Shown piece after piece: positions 45,333-57,660 of a DNA stretch of 64,000 nucleotides. The stretch is from Parietaria judaica (taxonomy: Eukaryota > Streptophyta > Magnoliopsida > Rosales > Urticaceae), in assembly GCA_954871525.1 (NCBI GenBank), contig OX940861.1, forward strand, positions 14,802,842-14,866,841, written 5' to 3'. The notes beneath the pieces are model-generated. The model was not told the DNA's origin, did not search any database, and saw nothing but the letters and a program-made list of their open reading frames with translations. Each line of letters starts with the position of its first letter. The stretch's first letter is position 1. Both the position numbers and the translations under genes were made by a program.

Positions 45333-48300
45333 AAACGGTCTACTTTGAAACGGTCTACATTTAAACTATCTAAATTGTCTCCTGGAATTTGAAAATAATA
45401 AACGGTCTAAATTGTCTCTCGGAATTTGAAAATAATTTTGTAAACGGTCTAAATTGTAGCTCAAAAGTGTCTAAATAATAGTATAAACGGTCTAAATTGT
45501 ATCTTGGAATTTGAAAGTAATAAACGGTCAAAATTGTCTCTTGGAATTTGAAAATAACATTGTAAACGGTCTAGATTGAAGCTCAAAAGTGTCTAAGTAA
45601 TAATATAAACGGTCTAAATTGTCTCTTGGAATTTGAAAATAACATTGTAAACAGTCTAGATGGAAGCTCAAAAGTGTCTAAATAATAGTATAAACGGTCT
45701 AAATTGTCTCTGGGAATTTGAAAATAACATTGTAAACGGTCTAGATGGAAGCTCAAAAGTGTCTAAATAATAGTATAAACGGTCTAAATTGTCTATTGGA
45801 ATTTAAAAATAATATTGTAAACGGTCTAGATTGAAGCTCAAAAGTGTCTAAATAATAGAATAAACGGTCTAAATTGTATCTTGGAATTTGAAATTAACAT
45901 TGTAAACGGTCTAGATTGAAGCTCAAGAGTGTCTAAATAATATAATAAACGGTCTAAATTGTATCTTGGAATTTGAAAATAACATTGTAAACGGTCTAAA
46001 TTGAAGCTCAAAAGTGTCTAAATAATAGTATAAACGGTCTAAATTGTATCTTGGAATTTGAAAATAATAAACGGTCTAAATTGTCTCTTGGAATTTGAAA
46101 ATAACATTGTAAACGGTCTAGATTGAAGCTCAAAAGTGTCTAAATAATATAACAAACGGTCTAAATTGTATCTTGGAATTTGAAAATAACATTGTAAACG
46201 GTCTAGATTGAAGCTCAAAAGTGTCTAAATAAAATAATAAACGGTCTAAATTGTATCTTGGAATTTGAAAATAATATTATAAACGGTCTAGATTGTATCT
46301 TGGAATTTGAAAATAACATTGTAAACGGTCAAGATTGAAGCTCAAAAGTGTCTAAATAATATAATAAGCGGTCTAAATTGTATCTTCGAATTTGAAAATA
46401 ACATTGTAAACGGTCTAAATTGAAGCTCAAAAGTGTCTAAATAATAGTATAAACGGTCTAAATTGTATCTTGGAATTTGAAAATAATAAACGGTATAAAT
46501 TGTCTCTTGGAATTTGAAAATAACATTGTAAACGGTCTAGATTGAAGCTCAAAAGTGTCTAAATAATATAATAAACGGTCTAAATTGTATCTTGGAATTT
46601 GAAAATAACATTGTAAACGGTCTAGATTGAAGCTCAAAAGTGTCTAAATAATATAATAAACGGTTTAAATTGTATCTTGGAATTTGAAAATAATATTATA
46701 AACGGTCTAGATTGTATCTTGGAATTTGAAAATAACATTGTAAACGGTCTAGATTGAAGCTCAAAAGTGTCTAAATAATATAATAAACGGTCTAAATTGT
46801 ATCTTGGAATTTGAAAATAACATTGTAAACGGTCTAGATTGAAGCTCAAAAGTGTCTAAATAATAGTATAAACGGTCTAAATTGTCTCTTGGAATTTGAA
46901 AATAATATTGTAAACGGTCTAGATTGAAGCTCAAAAGTGTATAAATAATAGTATAAACGGTCTAAATTGTCTATTGGAATTTGAAAATAATATTGTAAAC
47001 GGTCTAAATTGAAGCTCAAAAGTGTCTAAATAATAGAATAAACGGTCTAAATTGTATCTTGGAATTTGAAAAAAACATTGTAAACGGTCTAGGTTGAAGC
47101 TCAGAAGTGTCTAAATAATAGTATAAACGGTCTAAATTGTATCTTGGAATTTGAAATTAACATTGTAAACGGTCTAGATTTAAGCTCAAAAGTGTATAAA
47201 TAATATTATAAACGGTCTAGATTGTATCTTGGAATTTGAAAATAACATTGTAAACGGTCTAGATTGAAGCTCAAAAGTGTCTAAATAATATAATAAACGG
47301 TCTAAATTGTATCTTGGAATTTGAAAATAACATTGTAAACGGTCTAGATTGAAGCTCAAAAGTGTCTAAATAATATAATAAACGGTCTAAATTGTATCTT
47401 GGAATTTGAAAATAATATTATAAACGGTCTAGATTGTATCTTGGAATTTGAAAATAATATTGTAAACGGTCTAAATTGAAGCTCAAAAGTGTCTAAATAA
47501 TAGAATAAACGGTCTAAATTGTATCTTGGAATTTGAAATTAACATTGTAAACGGTCTAGATTGAAGCTCAAAAGTGTCTAAATAATATAATAAATGGTCT
47601 AAATTGTATCTTGGAATTTGAAAATAACATTGTAAACGGTCTAAATTGAAGCTCAAAAGTGTCTAAATAATTGTATAAACGGTCTAAATTGTATCTTGGA
47701 ATTTGAAAATAATAAACGGTCTAAATTGTATCTTGGAATTTGAAAATAACATTATAAACGGTCTAGATTGAAGCTCAAAAGTGTCTAAATAATATAATAA
47801 ACGGTCTAAATTTTATCTTGGAATTTGAAAATAACATTGTAAACGGTCTAGATTGAAGCTCAAAAGTGTCTAAATAATAGTATAAACGGTCTAAATTGTA
47901 TCTTGGAATTTGAAAATAACATTGTAAACGGTCTAGATTGAAGCTCAAAAGTGTCTAAATAATATAATAAACGGTCTAAATTGTATCTTGGAATTTGAAA
48001 ATAATATTATAAACGGTCTAGATTGTATCTTGGAATTTGAAAATAACATTGTAAACGGTCTAGATTGAAGCTCAAAAGTGTCTAAATAATATAATAAACG
48101 GTCTAAATTGTATCTTGGAATTTGAAAATAATATTATAAACGGTCTAGATTGTATCTTGGAATTTGAAAATAACATTGTAAACGGTCTAGATTGAAGTTC
48201 AAAAGTGTCTAAATAATATAGTAAACGGTCTAAATTGTATCTTGGAATTTGAAAATAATATTATAAACGGTCTAGATTGTATCTTGGAATTTGAAAATAA

Positions 48301-48470
48301 TATTGTAAACGGTCTAGATTGATGCTCAAAAGTGTCTAAATAATAGTATAAACGGTCTAAATTGTCTCTTGGAATTTGAAAATAACAGTGTAAACGGTCT
48401 AAATTGAAGCTCAAAAGTGTCTAAATAATAGTATAAACGGTCTAAATTGTATCTTGGAATTTGAAAATAA
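45333..48470. repeat. Large tandem array, 85-bp unit built of two 42-bp halves
   Basis: Half A contains 'aaacggtctaaattgtatc' and 'ttggaatttgaaaata'. Half B contains 'aaacggtctagattgaagc' and 'tcaaaagtgtctaaataat'. They alternate regularly, with extra A-halves in places, over about 3.1 kb, so the box AAACGGTCTA recurs every ~42 bases (on the order of 70 times). Short ORFs on the minus strand (46634, 48199) are by-products. Scattered units continue to 48910, inside the last intron of the ULP1 gene. Confidence 0.95.
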
Positions 48471-48600
48471 TTACAAACCGATTCTCAAACTGTCCAAATA
48501 ATTACAAACCGATTCTCAAACTGTCCAAAATGTGGTAACCAAACCACCAAAAGTTATCCCCAAAATATGGTTACCAAATCCAAAATACGGTACCGATCAT

Positions 48601-51281
48601 CTATGAGTCAGTCCCTGTTTTCTCAGTTAACGTCACAGCGCTATCGAAAATGGCGGCCGCCATTTCTTGTCTAAATTGGAGCATTTTGGTAGATTCGATC
48701 GTGTCCGTGGGCTGCCCCTTCATCATATGCTCGACATACTTGAAAGCGAACACGCCGCAATCGCCGCTGCATAGTGTAAAAATAGTTTACACTACTTTGA
48801 AACAATCTAAATTGAAGCTAAAAAGTGTCTAAATAATATTTTACAACACTTTGAAACGGTCTAAATTGAAGCTCAAAACTGTCTTAATTTGTTTATAAAC
48901 GGTCTAAATTTATAATTCCAACCTTTATAAATGGGAATGTAAACTTCGAGTGTAAACGTGCATCGTACCTCATGTTGGCTTGTGGTACTAGGGCGTAGTC
49001 CCAGTGGAAGAGTTGGTTTTTCTCGTAACCTTCATACGGAAGAGATAGCCCGGTCTTTTTAAGGAGCGCCCATATAGCAAGGGAAAGGTTCCGCAATTCT
49101 TTGTTCACGGTCTCCCGCCCGATGGCTTTTTGATCGCAGTCATAGACGTGGAACATCCACTTCTCGAAGTCAACGCATACAGCGATCCAGTGTAGGTCGC
49201 TAAGGTTCAGGATCATTGCCACTTGCTCTAGGTGCACCCAGGACGACATTTCGCTTTCTGCGTCACCCACGATACCGTACATGTAGCCGTCCAACCTAAT
49301 CTCTTCACCATCATATAAATGTCGCCTCATAGCATAAAGCACGCTCGTGCTCCAAGCAGCAGAAACGTTGTTGATTTTGAGATTAACTCGGTCGTGACGC
49401 AGATCCCTAAGAGCGGCATCAAGATGCTAAAAAAAAGGGTCAGATTCACTGTCTAATTACGAATATAACTAGGTGAAGTGGAAATATACCATTGTATTCA
49501 GCCAATGGCGCGGCGAAAGCATGTCGGTAAACCATGTTTTGTCGACGTGTTGACCATCCAGCAGCCGAAGCTGGGGTAGCGGGGCGAACTTCTTCACCCT
49601 CAACTTTTGCCAATTCACAAACCCAACCCAACGTGCATCCTTTTTGTTGATTTCAGGCCTCAACTCTTTGTTTTTTGGCCTCCCCTTGCCGACCAAAGGA
49701 GGTTCCGCGCTTGGAGACAACTTCGTACGTTGTTTCAATGCGTCAGTGTCGGGGTCGGTGAAATCGTCAAAGTTTTTCCGCTTCCTAAGCCTCTTAACCG
49801 GTGCAGGGGAATCATCACCAACATTGAAAGCGGGAATTTGTGCGGCTTGCGTAAAAACAGGCGCTTGGGAAGGAACGATTTCACGGCAAGGGTTTTTTTC
49901 TATGGCCGCAAACAACGGAGCCAAGTTTTTGGCTATAGACGATGCTGTTTTTTCAGAGGTAAAGTGTTCTTGGGTCTGGAAGTCCATTTTCCCGTTGGTC
50001 GGGCTACCCAAATTGATGGTTACTTTTGGGGGGGGGTTTAACCTTCTTCTCATCTAGCAAGGATCTCACAGTTTCACTGAGCACGCCGACAAGGGATTCC
50101 TAATTCAAAATTAAAAAAATAATTACAGAACTACCTTAAATAATGTACAATATAGTCAAAATCTATAAGAAAACTGTCTAACTAATAGATTACGTACCAA
50201 CGTGTCGATCCTCTTTCGTTGTAGCTCGATTTCGACAGTTTGTTGATCGATCTTCTTCGTCAGTTCCTCGATTTAAACCGGTTCATGCTTGAACTCATCC
50301 TTCCCTCTTGGATTGGAAGAACGATTGTTATCGTTAACAACTTCCGGGAAATAAGCTCGGACATCCGTGATCTACACACGATACAACTTATGAACATTAG
50401 CCTCTTTAAAAAATCAACAATTTTGCAAAGTGTCTAAAACTAGTCATTACACAGTCCTACCTTTACAAAGAGTGAGTCAAACCGAATAATTACACAACCT
50501 TAGTCCATGAAAAAAGTTTAATCGTACCTTTGCCGATTTGAAAAAAGTTTTTGCAGTGGCGAAATCGATGCACTCCGGTAGCACCCTTAAACCCCACTTA
50601 AGTAATGGCATATCATAGCCTTCGAAGGTATAGTTCGAAAATCGAGAAGAGTTTGGGTTCTTCTCCCGGTATTTTTCGACGCGAGCCGCCCAATCAAACT
50701 TCCGAATGAAATCGGATGTTTGATTCCACACGATATTGCCCCACGGTCGCGTCAACAAATCTTCTGAAGTAACGCAATGTGTGACCGGCGCGTACTTTTT
50801 TTTATCGTAGACTACCGAGCAATACACCCTCGATTAGAAGAAATAGGGCTGTTGAAAATTTGGTTTCGACAGATAAAACCTCCTCGTTAAGGGATTCTTG
50901 AAGATCATCGTACGTCATGATTTCCTCAATCGGAATATCCCTTGTCGACGCTTGCGGATAGAACTCGAATTCCGGATCAAATTTCAGGCCCGTAATATCT
51001 TCAAACTCCCGAGCGCCGAACTTGCAAATGACATTAAAGAAGTTGAACCAAATCTCGTCCGAGGTTCCAACGCTCGGAATTCGGTGGAGTAAGATTTGGT
51101 GGACCAATCCCTTTGGACACGGGGGGTGCATATGGTTAACAATATTGCGGAACTGCGATTGGTCCACTTGATCCAGGACACCCAGTTCGTCGAATTTATC
51201 AATCATTCCCGCCAACCGGGTCCTTGAAGGGAACCACACTCGGGTATTGCCCCAACTAACTTCTGGAGCAACATAATTCAT
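48601..51281 (-). pseudogene. DUF1985 and ULP1-like cysteine protease gene of the MULE, decayed
   Basis: Exons on the minus strand: 51281-50528 (DUF1985), 50371-50198, 50099-49490, 49426-48969, 48766-48601; GT-AG introns keep the frame apart from the lesions. A 5' UTR exon probably ends near 51694. The C-terminal half has the C48 catalytic triad: His in LHWIAVCVD, Asp in HVYDCD, Cys in SGDCGVFAFKY. About 719 codons if intact. Lesions: a one-base shift near 50815, TAA at 50273-50275, and one extra base in a 9-G run (50028-50036). ULP1 proteases cleave SUMO; in MULEs their role is unknown. Two lesions sit at or near homopolymers, so sequence error cannot be excluded. Confidence 0.85.
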
Positions 51282-51977
51282 ACCTACAGTCAAGAAGAAC
51301 AGTCAACAAACAATACCCGAAGTTAAACCCGAAGCTAATACCCCAAATTAAAACCGAAATCAATATCACACCCTAAACAAACTCAAACCCGAAATCAATA
51401 GCTAAGTGACTGCATAATCTAAGAACAAGCTCAGGATTTTGGGCTTCAAAGAGACCCTTGCATAATCTAAGAACAATATTTAGGGTTCCAAAACCGAAAT
51501 CAGAACAAGAAAAATCAGAATAAGAAAAATCGAAACTTTTCACAAATTCTGAGAAAGAAAACCTAAACAGAGCCGATTTAAAAAACGAACCCTAAGTTAA
51601 ACGAACCCTAGGAGAACCCTAACTTTAAACACTAAAGACTAAGCCGATTTCGTCCCTATTTGAGAACCAAACTTAGAAAACGAAGAGAACCCAGTACCTC
51701 GAAGAAGAGAGAGAAATGAGAGCTCCACGGCGTGCTCTGGGGGCGACGATGCTCGTCTGACCTTCGACGGACGGTGGCGAGGACCAGATTGAAGCTCAGT
51801 GACGAACAGGGTTTCGACGATCGTCAGCGAAGAGAGAGGAAGAAGGAGGGGGAGGTCGGGGCGAGGAGAGAGAACAGGTAAAAAAAAGATGAGTAAATTT
51901 TTTTGTAAAAATGGGTATTTCTGTAAAAAAAATAAGGCAAAAAAGAAATTGGGGAATAAATTTTCAGATTTACTGAT

Positions 51978-52033
51978 GTGGGGGACAAAAGGGGTAGAAC
52001 TTGATTTTTGGGGGACTTTTTTTCAAGTTTCCC
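51978..52033. repeat. Right terminal inverted repeat of the MULE
   Basis: Mirror of 42200-42255 with no mismatch. Confidence 0.95.
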
Positions 52034-54099
52034 TAACTATATATATAAAGATTGTCTGATAAGCTTACCGTGCTCTTTGATTTTGATATATATATAAATT
52101 GTGTGATAAGATTATCTTGTATGCAATTGTACATTGGTATATGTGCACATACTTGCACTTCCCCCTCCAAGTATGCACATCAATTATACATATATTCACA
52201 TTATATATATATATTATATATTATCTTTATTTTATTTTATTTTATATTGTTTGACCTTTTTGTTGATCTTCTCAGGTTTCACTTTTTATAATTTTGGGCC
52301 TTATTTCTCGTTGGGCCGTTATTTTTTGAAGTCGCAAAAATACCTGTAACAAGTCACAAATCAATCAAAGACTTTCTAACCTTCCATGCAAGGTAGAAAT
52401 CGAAACCATCATGATTAAAATACTAAAGATTTAATTTCATGTAATTAAAATAAATACCAAGAAAATCAAATACCTACCATGAATAGTACAATTCGAATTT
52501 CTTCATTATTTTAATGATGGAATCGATTTTATTCAATTAAAATAAATATCAAGAAATTCAATTCCTTTCCATTAATATGCGATGTCGAATTTCTCTAATT
52601 ATTTTAACTAAAATTTAATTCCAATTAAATCAATTAAGATGACATGTAATTCATTGTCAATTTCCTTATTTGTAATTATACTTCCAATTAAATAATATCA
52701 TGATATATAATGAATATTAAATTCTAATGCAATGTGAATCTTATAATCCAAATTGTAAGTAATCAATCAATATTCCTAATTACCAAAACACATAAATATT
52801 TGAATATCTCATGCTCATAAAATCGCCACCTCTTGCTTGGTAACCAAGCTTGGCAATTTCCATGATTCAAATATTACCTAATATGTTTTCCATGATAATT
52901 AATTAATTAATTAACTAAATATGATAAGGAAAATACCTAATGGGCTTACCCACCAAGGCTTGGTCGAATTCCCTCTCTTATAATTACCTAAGATTAAATC
53001 CGAATGGACCAACCCCATTAATTTTATCCCCAAGTAATTTTATGAATTAACATAAAATTATGTCATGATCTATGATTCATAATTTTTTATCTATAGCTCT
53101 TACACATAAACTCTTAGAAGTAAATTTCCAACAACATTGATGTTGACAATTAATTCCAATTTTGACTTTTACCAATCAGCTATTTTCAAGGCAAACTTTA
53201 GGTACTTTTGCCGCAACATATTGATATTATCTGAAACTTGACACAAGCTTCAGTTTCAATTTGGTTTATCATAAATTAGAATAACAAATATCCTAATTGT
53301 ACGATTCGTCCTTTACAGAGCCATCCTGGGGACCTTGGACCGACATCACTTAAGCTCCAACGGACAAGTCCGTTAACTCCGGTGTTACTCCACTAAAAAC
53401 CTGAAGTTGTACTCTTTAGTGATGCGAATAATATATTCCTTTATATTAAAGGTGTCCAATGATATAATCAAATTCCGATTATTAATCATTTACTTGATGA
53501 TTAACACTTGAGCAGACGATTTACCATTTAGCCCCTTATTGCTTTTCTTCCTGAATTCCATCGGTGGTATTGTAAACGACTCACTTACAATTACGAATCG
53601 TAGGCTGCGCACGAGTTGTGTATTACTTCTCACGACTGACATTTCAGGGAATCATCTTGACTTAATAAAAAACTATGTGATATCCATATCTGTGATCGAG
53701 CTACCCTTCCATGTCGACTATCATGTTCCCAAAATAGCAGCATTGAGAACTAAAATATTTGTGTTCTTTATCATGTAAATCAAAGAACGATCAAGCCAAC
53801 AGTAGGGGTTCTAGATCACCTCGAGATTTATATTAATTACCATTTGATCATCTTTTACGACTTAATTCAAAGTTTTCAATGTCAGTCTTGATTGAGTAAC
53901 TCTTAGAATTTAGTCAAGTTCTATCCAACACGAAGACACTTCGTAGTTAGTGCATTTAATGGGTATGACACACATATCTATTCAGAATAGGATTTTCTTC
54001 ATTAGGTCGCATTAATGACTTTAACAATTAAGGGGCTCTCACCCGCTTAATCAAATCACATATACATTTTAGTTCATTTATTACTGTTAATGCGTAAAA
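52034..54099. other. AT-rich region, possible LTR-type repeat
   Basis: No gene recognised. The segment at about 53290-54060 has mixed composition like an old LTR, but I found neither matching ends nor coding domains. Confidence 0.35.
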
Positions 54100-54553
54100 A
54101 TGGCTTTAACTTAGAGTCGGATCCAAGGTTCGGGTCCCGAGAGTGACCCGCTGAACACGTGGATAATTGAATGTTGAGTCAACGCGGGTTGACTAATGAT
54201 CGTCAAAGCTGGAGGCGAATCCATCGTCTTGGATGAGTCTCCGGGCTGTCCTTGGCGATCCTCGGCGAACTTCCCTCATGGTGGCGAAGTCCGGATTATG
54301 GCGAAATTCCTCGTCGGACTTTCCTCGTGGTGGCGAAGTCCGGGCGAGGTCCTTGTCTTGGCGAAGCTCCTCGTCTGGGCAGAGTTCTTGTCTTGGCGAT
54401 ATCCTCGTCTAGGCGAACTCCGGTCTTGATGAAGCTCCGAGCTGGTCTTGATGATTCTTCGTGATTCTCCTTCCTTAGCGAGCTCCTACGGCGAGGGAGG
54501 ACCTGCAAAAAATGGTAGAATGGGCCCGTGCCCCGTCGCTTATGGTTGGGCGA

Positions 54554-54600
54554 GACTGCTTACGTATCTCAGTTTAAGAGAATCAGGTCCCACGTAGTTC
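54554..54600 (-). other. Nested hairpin motif, copy 3
   Basis: Minus strand begins GAACTACGTGGGACCTGATT and ends GATACGTAAGCAGTC. Inner arms TCTC and GAGA pair. The outer arm keeps TACGT/ACGTA. Confidence 0.65.
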
Positions 54601-54719
54601 GGGGTTAGTGATAAACGCTGGGTGAAAGACGATGTGGTTTGACTCGTCGGAAGTACCGATGTTGGCGGCGCGGGGGTGACCATTGGCCGAATGGCTGGGT
54701 ATTACCGGCGTGATGTGAT

Positions 54720-54920
54720 CCTTGTCGACCTTGTTGGTGTTGGCGAGGGCCTTAACCTGACGAGGGATGCTCCTTGTCGACCTTGTCGGGGTAGGTGGCC
54801 TCGTCTGGCGAGGGGCCTTATCCCGAGAGGGAAGCTCATTCCTTTGTCGACCTTGTCGGAGTAGGTGGCCTCGTCTAGCGAGGGGCCTTATCCCGACGAG
54901 GGAAGCTCCTTCCTTTGTCT
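54720..54920. repeat. Tandem repeat, about 75 bp unit
   Basis: About three units with 'cttgtcgaccttgtcgg', 'gtaggtggcctcgtct' and 'gcgaggggccttatcc'. Confidence 0.8.
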
Positions 54921-55419
54921 ACCTCGCAGGTTTTGGCGTACTGACCACCTAGCGAGGGACGCCTTCGTTGACTCGTCGAACAACTTCTCTTTGTCGAGGC
55001 TAAGACTCTTCTTCTAGAACGATCTCAGCTCTTATTTAAGTCCTTCCTCCTCTACGAGTGGACGAATTTTTAGAGAGAGAAAGCTAGAGAGAGAAGATCT
55101 GGAGACAGCTGTGAGTGAGTGTGGAAATGAGGGGGGGAAGACTCATATTTATAGGAAAACCAATTCCCTGAAATTGCACCTCTAGGAGCCTGCGAATTTC
55201 TCCCTTGCTACAGGGGGGTTGTCGAGGCCCCTAGCCCTGCAAAAAAGGTCGTCGATGCTTCTCGATTCGTCTTTGATGCCTTCTGGTTGTCCGCGAATCC
55301 GTGTGTTGAGTTCGGGGGAATCCGGAGGATTTCCCGGAGGTCTTCGTGGTCTCGGATCTTCCCGTCGTGTGGAATAATTACAAGTTATGCCCTCGTCAAG
55401 TTATGACGAGGGTGCTTGT

Positions 55420-55570
55420 CGGCTTGTCGCCTCGTCGGCTTGTCGCCTCGTTGCTTTATTGGCTTGTCGCCTCGTCGGCTTGTCGCCTCGTTGGCTTGTC
55501 TCCTCGTCGGCTTGTCGCCTTATCGCCTTGTCGGCTTGTCTCCTCGCCGGCTTGTCGCCTCGTCGCCACT
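55420..55570. repeat. Short tandem repeat, 16-bp unit
   Basis: About nine copies of 'gtcggcttgtcgcctc' with small changes. Open frames across it are by-products of the repeat. Confidence 0.85.
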
Positions 55571-55660
55571 TTGACCCCAGGCCTCGCCAATGTCTTAGTT
55601 CGTCGGCCCCGGGTCTTTGGATTTTCTTAATGGGCTTTGACTTTTCTTGATGGGCTTTAA

Positions 55661-57660
55661 CCCTAAATTAAAAGACCATGTTCGTTTAATTTTTAAGACT
55701 CGAACTCATTTTAAAGTTGTTGGGAATAATGTTAGGGAAACTTGCATAAATGGCTAAAAATCTCTCTTCTTTTTTTTTGGAACTCTCTACGACGAAGCTC
55801 TCTCCGGAAATCATCTCCTCTTTTTGACCCATCCCACGCGACGAAGCTCTCTCCTCTTTTCGAACCTTTTTCTCATGCGACGAAGTTCTGCCGTGAAGAA
55901 AGCCTCCGCTGAAGAAAGCCTCGACGCGACGAAGCTCCATCGACAACCCTTTCCATAGCGCCTCTGACGCGCGAGTCCGACCCCTCCGACGAAGCTTAAG
56001 GTGCTCAAACACTCTCTCTGATTTTTTTTTCTATCGACAATATCGATTTTTCTAATCTTTTCTTTCTTTCTCTCTTTCTGTGTATGTACACACATCTCTT
56101 TCTCTCTCTCTGTATGTACACACATCGTGGCATTGGGTTCATTTGCTCAAAAGAAAAACATTTTGGGTGTACTTAATGAGAAAAAAATCTGTGTTGGTTT
56201 GTATTGGCACTGTGCAGAGAAGATTGCTCTAAATTGAACTTGAAAAATCACAATGAAACAAGCAAAATCGTCCGTGAAGACTTACCCATATAGTAGACTA
56301 ATCCGCAGAGCCGCCGCAATGTTTTTTGGCCCCATCTCTAGGAGATTCTTTTATGTGATTATATATGAAGCATATTACTGCATTAAATATAAAGCCTTCG
56401 TAAGTTATAATAGTTTTGGGGCTTATTGTGATTGGTAAATCTTGCCATTTTCCAATTCTGTATAAATTATGAACACAAAGAAGAGTTCAACAAATACAGT
56501 TTTGAATGTATAGTTGGCTTTATTGTTCTATACAGTCAAATTTAGTACCAAGTTGTGTGATTTATCTAATGAAATACTGGTTCATCCTTATGTTATGTGT
56601 ATATAATGTTACAAGATTATATTACATTATCTTTCGAGCATTTGTATTCATCTCCATATTTTCTTAATCGATCCTAAGAGAGACTGTTTTCTTTGTGTTA
56701 CCTTCAACAAATATTGTTATGAATGTAAAAGTTTTAAGATAAAAGACTCTGTCTACTAGAGAACAAAAAAAGAAAAGAAAAAAAAAAAAAAAACTCAACA
56801 CTCAGTAAGCAGCTCACAGGTCGGAGGCGAGCGCGGGTCGGAGTTGGAGCTGCCGAGCGGCGGGCTGGAGTCGGAGCTGCCGAGCGCAAGCGCGGGTCAG
56901 AGTTGGGTGTTCATCGTTGAGGAGTGTGCGGTATGTGGGTTTGCTGAGAGAGAGAGAGAGGGAATCGGGTGTGTGGGTTTAATGAGAGATGGAGGAAGAT
57001 AACGTGGAAATGGTGGGTATTCGTCGGAGCTGGGTGTTCGTCGCATGTGTGCGTTTGCTGAGTGAGAGAGAGAGAGATTGAACCGTGGGTACGGTGAGAA
57101 AAAGAGAGAGAGTAGTTAGTGAGAATTGTTAAAGTAACTCAAGTATTTGGTTAGGTTGAGGTAAAATAGTCTTAAAATGTAATACCCTCTTTTCCGAGAG
57201 AGCGTTAACCTCTATTTATCTCATCACATGTTCCGATCCTTTTAAAATATTTGACAATCCGTAAAAGTAAATATATAACCGTTTAAATATACTGCGCTTA
57301 TATTATTTTTAAAATATCGTCATGAGTTTAAAATATCAAGACAACAACGACCGAAACGACATTTACGAGATGTCATCAAAAGATAAAATAACAGAGCTCT
57401 TGGGTTTTCAAAAATATAATACAACAAAATCCCATAGAGGCTTGTCTCGGATCGAGTCGTTCGTTGTATGTACCGTATACACTGCACTGCCGATCCTGCT
57501 CGACCCGCAATTAACTGTCTAATCGCTTCTTCCCTGGGTCTACAACACAACTATATATGTGAGCTAAAGCTCAGTACGTAAAATATTTTTATTACTCAAG
57601 AAAATAATTTTACACCGATCACACCAAAATGCATAAGATGCAATATCGTTTTATGTCGTT
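55661..57660. other. Intergenic region
   Basis: No convincing gene. A CT/GA-rich stretch at 55990-56130, a long poly-A run at about 56775-56793, and a GC-rich part at 56810-57080 with internal direct repeats ('gagctgccgagcg', 'gggtgttc', 'gagagagagag'). Confidence 0.45.

Larger units (their letters stand above)
42200..52033. mobile_element. Autonomous-type MULE with ULP1 gene (9.8 kb)
   Basis: Terminal inverted repeats start GGGAAACTTGAAAAAAAG and are identical for 56 bases, then diverge. Flanks TAAATATA and TAACTATA (42192-42199, 52034-52041) may be a target duplication with one mismatch. Inside are a MuDR-type transposase reading right from the left end and a DUF1985/ULP1-like gene reading left from the right end, as in MULEs that carry SUMO-protease genes (Kaonashi type in Arabidopsis, CUMULE in melon). 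A 3.2 kb tandem array separates the two 3' ends. The convergent layout recalls maize MuDR. Confidence 0.92.
54100..55660 (-). mobile_element. Degenerate Tat-like LTR/3' region
   Basis: GC-rich against its surroundings, with several tandem repeats (see 54720 and 55420), hairpin motif copy 3 (54554) and a minus-strand TATA box TCCTATAAATATGA (55143-55156) like those of the other LTR pieces. No coding domain remains, so boundaries are approximate. Confidence 0.5.

Noticed and set aside
46634..48414. Two 71-codon minus-strand ORFs with LDRL/ILFSNSKIQ repeats
   Set aside because: They are products of the MULE tandem array and share its periodicity.
45333..48470. CRISPR-like array
   Set aside because: Units are contiguous and related throughout, without unique spacers, and this is a plant nuclear sequence.
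55387..55650. Open frames rich in Leu/Arg/Ser repeats
   Set aside because: They are translations of a 16-bp tandem repeat with no domain and no start context.
55731..55750. Second MULE terminus, because AGGGAAACTTG resembles the MULE end
   Set aside because: Similarity stops after about 12 bases and no matching inverted end was found downstream.
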